Origin: CAIYEO01 sp037139575
GTDB taxonomy: Bacteria; Patescibacteriota; Saccharimonadia; Saccharimonadales; UBA4665
NCBI GenBank assembly: GCA_037139575.1
Contig: JBAXGD010000004.1
Coordinates: 1-30,786 of the forward strand
DNA: 30,786 bases
Direction of reading: 5' to 3'
The notes below the pieces were generated by a model, which saw nothing but the letters and a program-made list of their open reading frames with translations, did not search any database and was not told where the DNA came from. Position 1 is the stretch's first letter, and every line of letters begins with the position of its first letter. Shown here piece by piece: positions 1 to 7,545 of the stretch. A program made the position numbers and the translations under genes.

Positions 1-730
1 CGTATGGGTTGTTCCATAGACGTCTATCAGATTTTTGATAGAATAGTATGTCATCATAATTATTTCCATATTGATTTGGATTATTCTGGGCGCCTGTTCT
101 CCTCCATATAACATTACTCACAAAGTTTTCTTTGTTAAAAATTTCATCTAAAATCACTTTTATATAATGGCTCATTTTCTGATCTAGATGAACGTATATA
201 CTTCCGTCATCAGCCAGCAATTCTCGCATATATATTAATCGCTCGCGCATAGCCTCTAAAAACTCAGATTGATCAACTTTATCTTGATAGCTACGTTCAC
301 CATCGTTACCTCCAAAATCACTTTTGGTAGCAAACGGAGGGTCAATATAAATTAATTTAACCTGACCCTTAACCTTGTCTTTAATCAGTGGGTCTTGGTT
401 TTTGTAGCATGTCTTTAAAAATTGCAGGTTATCACCCTGAATTATTAGGTTACGCCACTCGTCATCCTTGGCATCACCAAATTCTCGCACAACCTGTAAA
501 GGCCCTGCGCCGGTAATGCTATCTGCACTAGCTAGTATCTGCGCTTTTGTACGTTTGCCCTCGTACTGCAACAGCGGAATCTTGACGTTTTTGAGCTTAG
601 CGACATCATATGTATCCTGCAGATGCGGGAAGAGCTTAGTGGCTAAGCCAGATGGAAGGGGTTTATTGCTGTTTAGGGCTTCTATGACTGCTAGTTTGTC
701 TTGTTCGGATAGTTGCGGGTCTGTGCTCAT
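1..730 (-). CDS. Site-specific DNA adenine methyltransferase, Mod-like (C-terminus off window)
   Basis: Reading down from the ATG at 730 gives 243 uninterrupted codons before the window edge, so the C-terminal part is missing. The visible protein has the layout of Mod-type N6-adenine methyltransferases (N6_N4_Mtase family): a leading segment with IIQGDNLQFLK (about residues 96-106), then the catalytic motif IV in LIYIDPPFATKSDF, with DPPF at 130-133, and the following RLIYMRELLADDGSIYVHLD stretch (about 164-183). The methyl-donor FxGxG motif normally lies further toward the C-terminus in this class and would be outside the window. The start is supported by a GGAG Shine-Dalgarno (complement of 739-742), 8 nt before the ATG and inside the 12-nt gap after the helicase stop. 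It is the last visible gene of a three-gene operon with a helicase-nuclease and a GIY-YIG nuclease, which suggests a modification role. Type III Mod or a solitary methylase are both possible. Confidence 0.88.
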   Translation of the reverse strand, partial: MSTDPQLSEQDKLAVIEALNSNKPLPSGLATKLFPHLQDTYDVAKLKNVKIPLLQYEGKRTKAQILASADSITGAGPLQVVREFGDAKDDEWRNLIIQGDNLQFLKTCYKNQDPLIKDKVKGQVKLIYIDPPFATKSDFGGNDGERSYQDKVDQSEFLEAMRERLIYMRELLADDGSIYVHLDQKMSHYIKVILDEIFNKENFVSNVIWRRTGAQNNPNQYGNNYDDILFYQKSDRRLWNNPY

Positions 731-742
731 AGATGTTGCTCC

Positions 743-3700
743 TTAATTTGCAATAAATGTTTTATGTAATATGTCGCTCAGCATTGCGGCGTCTGATTTG
801 CCGGGTGCATCTGGCCGCAGGGTGAACTTATTGATACGAATAAACCTATAGCCATAGCTTTCTAGTTCTAACTGGCGGGCTATATCGTATTCGGTAAATT
901 CTTGACTTAGTTTTTGTGCTGTAACTTCGCTTGGGTTTTTGTAGTGAAACTCAATGCCGTCATATTCCATAATGGCAGATTTTTGTATTCCGTCTTTGGT
1001 ATAAGTTAACAAAAAGTCTGCACGGTATTTGGGTATTTGGGCAGCAAACTCTGCCTTGATGTATTTACCAATTTCAAACTGAGGCACAATATGTAAAAAC
1101 TCTTTGTGCTTAACATAGAAGTCAGTCTGCAATATGGTTTTGTACAAATATTCTTCTTGTGGTGAGTCAAAGATACTTGTGTCGGCTATAAAGTGATCGG
1201 CTTTCTCGGTTTCAGTAAGTGAATCTTTGTAAAACTTGAGCGCATCACCCAGCCGAGTAGAACTGTAGTCACTGATAGGCATGCTATGCACAAATACCAT
1301 TGTGTCTTTGGCGCGGCTAAAGCCAACGTTTAGCTGTTGCATTTTGATACTACGTGGGCTGTCAGCCACACCACCAACTACCGGGTAAATTGTCTTAAGG
1401 TCGGCATTACCCAGTTTTTTATCTTCTACAAAACTGTAATACACAATGTCACGCTCTTCTCCCTGTACATCACGAACAAACCACACTGCCAAATCATGGT
1501 CTTTTTGCAGTTGCCGGTAATTAAAATGCTCTTGCATGTATTCTTCCAACCGTAATTGCTGTTCACGGAAAGATGTAATAACGCCAATGCTACCCTTAAA
1601 GCCGTTTGCAATACGCTTTTTGATATCTTCGGCGATGAAGATGATTTCGTCTAAGTTAACATTTGCACCGGTCTTGCCCTTAGTGTCTATCTGCTCAAAT
1701 ATGAGCGTTTGGGTAATTGGTTGTGTACGAATACGGTTAACAATAAGCTCCATCTGTGCCGGACGGTAAAAGATCTCGTTAGAATAATCAATAATCTCTG
1801 GGAAGCTACGGAAATGCTCTTTGAGCGATGTAGAGTAGTTGGCAATAGCTTTTGTGAAACTAAGTGTAGATGTACGGATATCGAAAGTTTTAAGCCAGTC
1901 AATGGTGCCTTGGTCTATATTTGGCTTTTCATATGTCTGCTGGATGGGATCGTCATCTGTCTGGTCTTTGAGTAGGTCGTTAAGAAGCGCCTTTTCTGCT
2001 TGCTCACTAACGGTTACGTTGTAACCGTCTTTATAGGCATCTATTATTTCTTTAAAATATGCAGATGAATATTTAGTGCTCACATTTTGGGCACTTACAG
2101 CACCGTACTGGTACTCATCCCCAAAGACAATTACTTGCTTAGATCGCAACATTACTGATATTGAATCTGCAATAGATACCTGGCTAGCCTCGTCAATAAT
2201 TAGCATATCCATAAGCTCTTCGTTCATAGGAAAGTACTGGCTTATCATGGCTGGTTCGGCAATTATTACAGAAATGTTATCTAGCAAAAGCTTTGTTTGC
2301 TCGTCACTAAACCGGCGACCTTTATCGTATCGTTGTTTAATCTGGGCTATTTCGTTTACATGTTGGTTGAGTCGTTTTAGCCGTTCGTCGTTTTGATGCT
2401 CTATTACTTTTTGGGTTAATATCTGGTAGTTGTTTGTATTTGTCAGTACTGCGTTATCTAAAGCCTTAGAGCGATATGATATGTCGTTATGCAGCACTAG
2501 CCATCCTTTAAGCTGAGTATTTGCATTAAGTATCGCTAATGTCTGCAGGTTATTTTGGTCAACCCCAAATGCCTTTAGTAAGTCTGAGTACTGCGCAAAC
2601 AAAGAGTCGACTGCGCTCAGTTGGTCTTCGTCAAATGAGCCCAACAGTGGCGCCATAGTCTGGAGGGATTGGTATACCTGTTCTGGTTGCTGACCTGCAA
2701 ATACCGGATTAGTTAGGGCAACGTTTGCCATTGCAATGTCTGAGCCATTGTTTGTTACGGATTCTGCATATTTAACTGCGGTTAGTAGATCTGCTAGATT
2801 TAGGTCGTCTTTATGTTTATTTAACATTTGTGCTATATTGCTCAAAGTACTAGCAAACTTGATATTCTGTAGTTCCGTAAGCATTGCTTGCAACCCGTCC
2901 ACAGCATTTCGCTTCTTAAACTTTGCAAACTTGCCACCCACTAAATCATCCTTAGGTTTCAAACTTGAAATTGATTTATTATTGTTAAGTTCCTCCGAAA
3001 GTTGATTAACTATCGATACAAAATCGACGGGAAGTTGTATTTGTTTTTTGTCGCTGCCGGCACTACTTAGTGCATTATTTTTATGTAATGACTCTAGCGC
3101 TTTTAATATCTGGGGAGTATTTTCTTTAAGTGGCAACAAGCTACGTAGCTCTTGTGTGGTTTTTGCAGGAATACTAGTTGTGAGCGACAAGAAATCCTCG
3201 ATAGCATCTATATTTATCAATGTCTGGGATTTTGGAAAATCTTTGATTCCAGAATATGTACTTGAAAGCTGCTCTGATAGCACATCAAGCTTAATCAGAT
3301 CAGAAAGATATTGCTCATAGTGCTTCTGGGCTTCTATTTTGCTTGTTAGGGAGTGTGTTAAGTCTTCTACTTGATTTTTAAGGTCTGATTCAACTGCTGT
3401 CAAATTTGACTCTAAGCTTCGGTCTGAAGCTGCGATAATTACAGGGCTTGCTAAGGTGTTATTTATAGAATTATGAGACTGGGTATTTTGAGACAATCTT
3501 AATATGCTTGGCTTGGCATGGGGGTGTATAGCTTTGAATTTTTTATCAAGCATACGCTCAATGACGTCTAGCGCTTCTTTCTTGTGCGAAGTGATAACAA
3601 GAGATTTATTGTTTTGATTCGCCCAATAGGTAATTGCAGCAATAGTGTGTGATTTACCTGTTCCTGGTGGGCCGTCAACTACAATAGCTTTGTTTTTATC

Positions 3701-5005
3701 GTTTTGTACTGCTGTTAAGATACGTTTTTGCGATGCATTTAATGGCAGTGGATTATCGTGGATGTATCGGTTGGGTGAGGTTTGGGGGTATGCCTTTTTG
3801 TAAATTTCGTCTGTCTCTGTCTGAAAGTTAGGAACCTTACCTTCAATATATTGTGATATAAATGTAGTAAATTGGCTTTTTTCGCCGTGATCAACCCGAG
3901 CGTGTATTTCTGAATAATCAAGAAGCTTTTTATCTTCGTTTTTAATAATCTGCAGACCAATACGAGGGTAAATGCTCGGTCTATCGTCTTGCTCGGCCAG
4001 GATCGGCTCAAAAGTTTCGTCCTGCAAGAAAGAATTATTAACCTTGTAAACGGTTTGAAGGAAGGTCTGCATTGAGCGAATATGAGCGCCGGCTTGCTTG
4101 CGAGTGCTGGACCTTGGTAGCGTTAGTACGTTCTCGAACTTAAACACATTTATTGCTGGAGTGTTGATCAGGGTGATGTCTCTAGGTATCTGCAATTCAA
4201 CTTCATCTTCGTTGGGGTTAGAGCGGAGCTCAAGCTCCATAAAATACAGGGGAAAATTATATTTATCACCCTTTAGAGCGTGAAAGAATGCGTATAACGT
4301 CCCCATACCAACATACGTCATGTAGGCATACAAATTGTAGTACAAGTCGTAAATCGTTACGTCGGTAACATTTTTTTCGAAATGAGCGTTCGCTTTGTCG
4401 AAATAGTCGCGGGCATCCGTTGATTTAGATGCAATTTCTTGTAATGCATCAAAGAAGCGTTGAGTATATCCCCGCTGGTTAAAGGTAGACCCCGGGGTAA
4501 TGTTGATGTTGCGATCTTTTTTGAGATGATCGATCTTGTCTTTGTGAGCAATAGTTACGATATCGTCCAGTCTTTTGCGCAGTGCGAGGTTGTATGCTCG
4601 GGTACCTTCTTCAAATGACTGCTTCTTGGTTGAGTCTGCGCTCTGTTCTCCTTCGGCAGCGTTGCCATCCTTATCTACGTTGAAGGTTCTTTTCGTGTCT
4701 TTGCTGTCGTTGATACACCTTTCTAAAAATTCAACAGAATAATCATTTTTTAGACTATCCATGATTGGCGCTAGAATTGCATCTGCTTTTATAGTGACTA
4801 CGTACTGGCCCTTTTTTACAGTAATACTCTTCGTATCTTCTGTTGTGGCCGATTCGAGTAGTTTATTGGTAAATTCAGGGTAAATTCCAAAATCGAGAGA
4901 TAATTCATCGTCTGACCATCGGTAAGTAATGAGCCTAGAGAAATTAAACTTTGTTTCAGTAAAAGTTGCGTAATAGTTAAGTAGTTTTTTTGATAATTCG
5001 CTCAT
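743..5005 (-). CDS. SF1 (Upf1/Dna2-like) helicase with C-terminal Vsr/DUF559-like nuclease domain
   Basis: This 1420-aa protein has a full set of superfamily 1 helicase motifs: a Q-motif region (NASQKRI, 423-429), Walker A GPPGTGKS (445-452), Walker B IIDEAS (936-941), GDEYQYGAV (962-970), LKEHFRS (1061-1067), QGEERD (1181-1186) and NVGFSRAKD (1226-1234). About 480 residues separate Walker A from Walker B, mostly charged helical, coiled-coil-like sequence. This is a very large insertion for an Upf1-type core. The C-terminus carries YRADFLL (D1330), MEYDGIEFH (E1347, D1349, H1354) and a YGYRFIRIN end, the pattern of Vsr/DUF559-type PD-(D/E)XK nucleases. Residues 1-400 are not recognised. The start overlaps the GIY-YIG stop by one base (TAATG), implying coupled translation, and the methyltransferase follows after 12 nt. 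By eye, parts of the gene are richer in G+C than the ribosomal genes, which would fit transfer. The likely role is ATP-driven translocation and cleavage of foreign DNA. The helicase call is firm; the defence role is inferred. Confidence 0.9.
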   Translation of the reverse strand: MSELSKKLLNYYATFTETKFNFSRLITYRWSDDELSLDFGIYPEFTNKLLESATTEDTKSITVKKGQYVVTIKADAILAPIMDSLKNDYSVEFLERCINDSKDTKRTFNVDKDGNAAEGEQSADSTKKQSFEEGTRAYNLALRKRLDDIVTIAHKDKIDHLKKDRNINITPGSTFNQRGYTQRFFDALQEIASKSTDARDYFDKANAHFEKNVTDVTIYDLYYNLYAYMTYVGMGTLYAFFHALKGDKYNFPLYFMELELRSNPNEDEVELQIPRDITLINTPAINVFKFENVLTLPRSSTRKQAGAHIRSMQTFLQTVYKVNNSFLQDETFEPILAEQDDRPSIYPRIGLQIIKNEDKKLLDYSEIHARVDHGEKSQFTTFISQYIEGKVPNFQTETDEIYKKAYPQTSPNRYIHDNPLPLNASQKRILTAVQNDKNKAIVVDGPPGTGKSHTIAAITYWANQNNKSLVITSHKKEALDVIERMLDKKFKAIHPHAKPSILRLSQNTQSHNSINNTLASPVIIAASDRSLESNLTAVESDLKNQVEDLTHSLTSKIEAQKHYEQYLSDLIKLDVLSEQLSSTYSGIKDFPKSQTLINIDAIEDFLSLTTSIPAKTTQELRSLLPLKENTPQILKALESLHKNNALSSAGSDKKQIQLPVDFVSIVNQLSEELNNNKSISSLKPKDDLVGGKFAKFKKRNAVDGLQAMLTELQNIKFASTLSNIAQMLNKHKDDLNLADLLTAVKYAESVTNNGSDIAMANVALTNPVFAGQQPEQVYQSLQTMAPLLGSFDEDQLSAVDSLFAQYSDLLKAFGVDQNNLQTLAILNANTQLKGWLVLHNDISYRSKALDNAVLTNTNNYQILTQKVIEHQNDERLKRLNQHVNEIAQIKQRYDKGRRFSDEQTKLLLDNISVIIAEPAMISQYFPMNEELMDMLIIDEASQVSIADSISVMLRSKQVIVFGDEYQYGAVSAQNVSTKYSSAYFKEIIDAYKDGYNVTVSEQAEKALLNDLLKDQTDDDPIQQTYEKPNIDQGTIDWLKTFDIRTSTLSFTKAIANYSTSLKEHFRSFPEIIDYSNEIFYRPAQMELIVNRIRTQPITQTLIFEQIDTKGKTGANVNLDEIIFIAEDIKKRIANGFKGSIGVITSFREQQLRLEEYMQEHFNYRQLQKDHDLAVWFVRDVQGEERDIVYYSFVEDKKLGNADLKTIYPVVGGVADSPRSIKMQQLNVGFSRAKDTMVFVHSMPISDYSSTRLGDALKFYKDSLTETEKADHFIADTSIFDSPQEEYLYKTILQTDFYVKHKEFLHIVPQFEIGKYIKAEFAAQIPKYRADFLLTYTKDGIQKSAIMEYDGIEFHYKNPSEVTAQKLSQEFTEYDIARQLELESYGYRFIRINKFTLRPDAPGKSDAAMLSDILHKTFIAN

Positions 5006-5838
5006 TATTTAATGCCTTTTCGAATAACTTCATCCATAGTCTTACCGTCCGAATTCTTCCATGCTAACCAAGCATTAATACTTCGTCCAGTCGCAAAGCC
5101 ACTTGCATGATTTGGACTTCGGAACGTCACATTCTTAGTAAGTTCAATGTATTCACCTTTATCTAAGCCTTTGTTGAGTATTTCGTCTCTTTCGATTTGC
5201 GCTTGAGGATAACTCATCTTCCAACTCGGAGCTACTGTCTTATCGATTTTGGAGCCAGCTAGAATAACAAACCTGTCACCCCTGAATTCAGCACTTGCAT
5301 CTGTTTTCTTAGCCTTTAAATTCCAAATATCTGTTTGTTTAGCTTGTTTGGTCTTGAAAATACTAAAACCGAGGCTTTCTGCGATTAGCGCAGTATCGTC
5401 GAGTATCTTCTCAAGAGTATGGACCTTGAACTTATGAACATTATTACGTGCCGGTACAGTTTTGTTTAGTACTTCCATGGCAGCAGTTGATTGAGCTTTT
5501 TCAACTGCAAGACTTTCTAGATACTTAACGTCGCTTTTCTCTAGAGTGTTAGTGTTAGATACAACCGCAATGGCCAGATCCCAAAAGTCCTTAGACTGAT
5601 CATGATTCTTCACTCTATGATAGAAGTTCTCGCTTTCACCTATATATAGCTGATTGTCAGCAGAGTTAATAAGTAGATACAAAGATGGTTGGTTTATTTC
5701 AGGTCGTGACTTTATGTCATTGAGCCTAATTCGAGGAACAACAAATGCCTTTATCGAGCTCTCGGATAGCTCAACAACTTTAATTCCTTCCAAAGATCCA
5801 TCGGGAAGGAATGTAGATAATAGCCTCGGGGTTTTCAT
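5005..5838 (-). CDS. GIY-YIG nuclease with C-terminal DUF4357 domain
   Basis: This 277-aa protein combines a GIY-YIG endonuclease fold (about 50-130) with a C-terminal DUF4357 domain (about 185-275). The nuclease signature is seen as SLYLL (52-56, the GIY position), LYIGES (64-69, the YIG position), R75 and a glutamate near E108. The C-terminal part shows the DUF4357 pattern: RGDRFVILAGS, an ERDEIL helix, then a segment where a small residue precedes GRSINAWLAWKNSDG. GIY-YIG/DUF4357 proteins often sit next to restriction-modification genes, but their substrates are poorly known. It is the first gene of the operon. A TATAAT box lies 8 nt upstream of the ATG and no Shine-Dalgarno is visible, so the transcript is probably leaderless. 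The stop overlaps the helicase start. It could be a specificity or nicking component; the biochemical role is unproven. Confidence 0.88.
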   Translation of the reverse strand: MKTPRLLSTFLPDGSLEGIKVVELSESSIKAFVVPRIRLNDIKSRPEINQPSLYLLINSADNQLYIGESENFYHRVKNHDQSKDFWDLAIAVVSNTNTLEKSDVKYLESLAVEKAQSTAAMEVLNKTVPARNNVHKFKVHTLEKILDDTALIAESLGFSIFKTKQAKQTDIWNLKAKKTDASAEFRGDRFVILAGSKIDKTVAPSWKMSYPQAQIERDEILNKGLDKGEYIELTKNVTFRSPNHASGFATGRSINAWLAWKNSDGKTMDEVIRKGIK

Positions 5839-5846
5839 ATCTGTTT

Positions 5847-5852
5847 ATTATA
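5847..5852 (-). promoter_or_regulatory. -10 box of the GIY-YIG/helicase/methyltransferase operon, leaderless type
   Basis: A perfect TATAAT on the minus strand sits 8 nt before the ATG at 5838. The start point expected from such a box falls at or next to the ATG and there is no Shine-Dalgarno, so the first gene is likely translated from a leaderless mRNA. The -35 region is weak. Confidence 0.6.
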
Positions 5853-5913
5853 TAACTTATCTGATAAATACCGAAACAATCAATAATCGTTACGAGAGTA
5901 CTATAAGGGTATA

Positions 5914-6012
5914 TCAATTTAATAAATATTTTAGAAAATCTTCAGCGTGATTAGCTAGGTTGAGGTCATTTGCGAGTAGTAGTCTGTCGATATCAAGATA
6001 TATATTCATCAT
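5914..6012 (-). pseudogene. N-terminal remnant of a HAD-like or similar hydrolase (32 codons)
   Basis: On the minus strand an ATG-ATG start at 6012/6009 opens a 32-codon frame that reads MMNIYLDIDRLLLAND and then a helix-like segment ending KYLLN before a TGA. NIYLDIDxLL is the first beta strand plus DxD motif of HAD-superfamily phosphatases, but the rest of such a domain (150+ residues) is absent. Just upstream, the overlapping frame reads DIITWIESAIIAHDEYIS then stops, like the tail of a preceding gene. The simplest reading is the broken end of an older operon, cut where the nuclease operon now begins. The fragment is short, so a chance resemblance is possible. Confidence 0.35.
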
Positions 6013-6042
6013 GAGCTATTATGGCTGATTCTATCCAGGTAA

Positions 6043-6051
6043 TGATATCAT
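6043..6051 (+). promoter_or_regulatory. Candidate extended -10 (TGA-TATCAT) for the 6058 gene
   Basis: TG-N-TATCAT ends 6 nt before the ATG at 6058. No Shine-Dalgarno is seen, so the gene may be leaderless like several others here. The box is not a perfect consensus. Confidence 0.35.
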
Positions 6052-6057
6052 TGGTCT

Positions 6058-6474
6058 ATGATGCTCAAAAAAATAAAGTACACAAACCTCAATGCAAGGC
6101 AGAAAGAAAACTACAATTTTCAAAAGATTGCTGCAACTTTAGCTGAATACGGTTATTCCTGCATGTGGCTGAATGATGACTGGCAAGGTGCAGATTTTAT
6201 TGCTAATCATATTGATGGAGTTGAGTTTCTAAAGGTACAGCTAAAAGGTAGGCTGACGATCAATAAGAAGTATATTGGTAAAGATATATATGTAGCTTTC
6301 AGGCACGAAGATGATACCTATCTATACCCTCACGATGAACTCATGACCTTTGTTTTTAAAGAATTACCGAACACGGAAAAGGGAGAATCATGGGTGCAAA
6401 ATGGTGGTTTTTCTTGGCCAAATCCGATGCCAAAAAAACTAGAGCAAGAATTGGTAAAGTATAAGCTATTCTAG
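6058..6474 (+). CDS. Small PD-(D/E)XK-like putative nuclease-fold protein
   Basis: This 138-aa protein has no membrane segment or signal peptide. Its central part, with GADFIAN (D46) followed after about 14 residues by FLKVQLKGR (Q61, K63), follows the D-x(n)-QxK pattern of the PD-(D/E)XK fold, seen in small putative restriction endonucleases and in nuclease-fold domains of defence genes. The N-terminal NARQKENYNFQKIAATLAEYG helix is the kind of leading helix found before that core. Two start codons lie side by side (6058 and 6061); either is possible. It lies head-to-head with, but separated by a gene remnant from, the minus-strand helicase/methyltransferase operon, so it may belong to the same accessory island. 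The fold assignment comes from motif spacing only and no cleavage activity is demonstrated. Confidence 0.7.
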   Translation: MMLKKIKYTNLNARQKENYNFQKIAATLAEYGYSCMWLNDDWQGADFIANHIDGVEFLKVQLKGRLTINKKYIGKDIYVAFRHEDDTYLYPHDELMTFVFKELPNTEKGESWVQNGGFSWPNPMPKKLEQELVKYKLF

Positions 6475-6654
6475 CGTTATTTTAAGCTTAAAAGATTGAT
6501 AAAGCCGCTAGGTAACGGGTTATCTTTTAGTAGTAGGTTTTATTGCTTGCCTTTGATTATTTTTAGGCAAAAAACCCTCTTGCGAGCGCTAGTTTGTTTT
6601 GCCTATATCCACATTTAGCAAAAGTATTCTTTTTTCAGCTATCTATCAATGAAT

Positions 6655-7359
6655 TTATTTGATAGTTATAGGTAATGCAATTGGAAAACTAATATCGGGT
6701 GTAACTTGAGTCATAGTAAATACGGTTGAGCCATTACCTGAGCCATTATCCCAATTACCTTGATGGCAAACACCACTTACATATTGTGATCTTAAGTGCT
6801 GCACAGAAGAAATTGAACTAACCGTAGTTGCATACGAAATTTGAGGGAACCCATTTAATAAATATAGCGCAGTTGAAAAACTTGCATCAAGGCTATAGAT
6901 TGTTCCACTGCAGTTATTTGAAATATAATAAGGCGAAGTAGTATCTGCGATTGCCCCGTTACTTGGATTAAATTCAATTACTTTATTCAAAGTGGAATCG
7001 TAAAAAGAGATTAATGAATTCATGGGTGTCCCTCCACCTATTAATTTACCTAATACTGTGCCATTTCCATCAAGCAAATAAGGTATTGAGCTAGATAATG
7101 AATCATTAGAGCTCTTGATATTAGTTATATTTGTATCTTGTTCTATATTCTTATAGTAGTTATAGCAAACAGTGGCTTTCTGATTATTAGCAACGGTATT
7201 CTTAGAGGATATTAGAGCTGAATTACATTGTGAACTTACATAATTCTGGGCTTTTGTGAGAAAACTAGAGCTACTAAAGGCATAAACTACACCTCCAGTA
7301 ACTAAAGCCGTAGCCACTATGCTGATTGGTAGTAATAATTTCTTCTTAGTAATCTTCAT
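6655..7359 (-). CDS. Signal-anchored extracytoplasmic protein of unknown function
   Basis: I do not recognise this 234-aa protein. It opens with a lysine-rich n-region (MKITKKK) and a hydrophobic segment at about residues 8-29, so it is exported or anchored in the membrane. There is no lipobox and no type IV prepilin cleavage pattern. The remainder is rich in Ser, Thr, Asn and Gly, with four cysteines that could form two disulfides, and contains glycine-rich turns (KLIGGG, NGSGNGS). This fits a surface protein. An AAGGGG Shine-Dalgarno lies about 8 nt before the ATG. It is transcribed away from the metalloprotease-like gene and its micro-ORF; the shared upstream region is about 110 nt. A possible role in host or cell contact is speculation based only on export. 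Confidence 0.7.
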   Translation of the reverse strand: MKITKKKLLLPISIVATALVTGGVVYAFSSSSFLTKAQNYVSSQCNSALISSKNTVANNQKATVCYNYYKNIEQDTNITNIKSSNDSLSSSIPYLLDGNGTVLGKLIGGGTPMNSLISFYDSTLNKVIEFNPSNGAIADTTSPYYISNNCSGTIYSLDASFSTALYLLNGFPQISYATTVSSISSVQHLRSQYVSGVCHQGNWDNGSGNGSTVFTMTQVTPDISFPIALPITIK

Positions 7360-7471
7360 AATAAATCCCCTTATTTTTTATAACTATCTACCTGAACTAA
7401 TAATTAAGCAAGCACATACGTCATTAGATTGACTATAGGTCTATACTACTAATTAGTGAGAGACAATATAT

Positions 7472-7540
7472 ATGGCAGATTTTCTACTAGTTATCATAAT
7501 CATAATGCTTTTTCATTATCATCATAAAGGGAAGAAGTAG
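7472..7540 (+). CDS. Candidate 22-aa membrane micropeptide
   Basis: The frame reads MADFLLVIIIIMLFHYHH followed by KGKK and a TAG. That is one strongly hydrophobic segment capped by a histidine- and lysine-rich tail, as in small single-pass membrane proteins. A weak GAGAG precedes the ATG. The stop lies 5 nt before the start of the metalloprotease-like gene, and the A/G-rich end of this frame (GGGAAGAAG) doubles as the Shine-Dalgarno of that gene, so translation may be coupled. It is short enough to be a chance reading frame. Confidence 0.4.
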   Translation: MADFLLVIIIIMLFHYHHKGKK

Positions 7541-7545
7541 ATTCT

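Noticed and set aside
468..746. Plus-strand 92-aa frame
   Set aside because: It lies antisense to the methyltransferase, has no Shine-Dalgarno and does not look like a protein.
6479..6492. Palindrome TTTTAAGCTTAAAA after the 6058 gene
   Set aside because: It is AT-rich with no T-run and no second copy, so it is probably composition only.
6545..6572. Hairpin TTGCCT/AGGCAA followed by A's
   Set aside because: On the plus strand it is followed by A rather than T, and on the minus strand the T-run is on the wrong side.
6574..6598. GNRA-loop hairpin with a T6 run on the minus strand, possible terminator of the exported protein gene
   Set aside because: The stem is only 3 bp with a mismatch beyond it, too weak to call.
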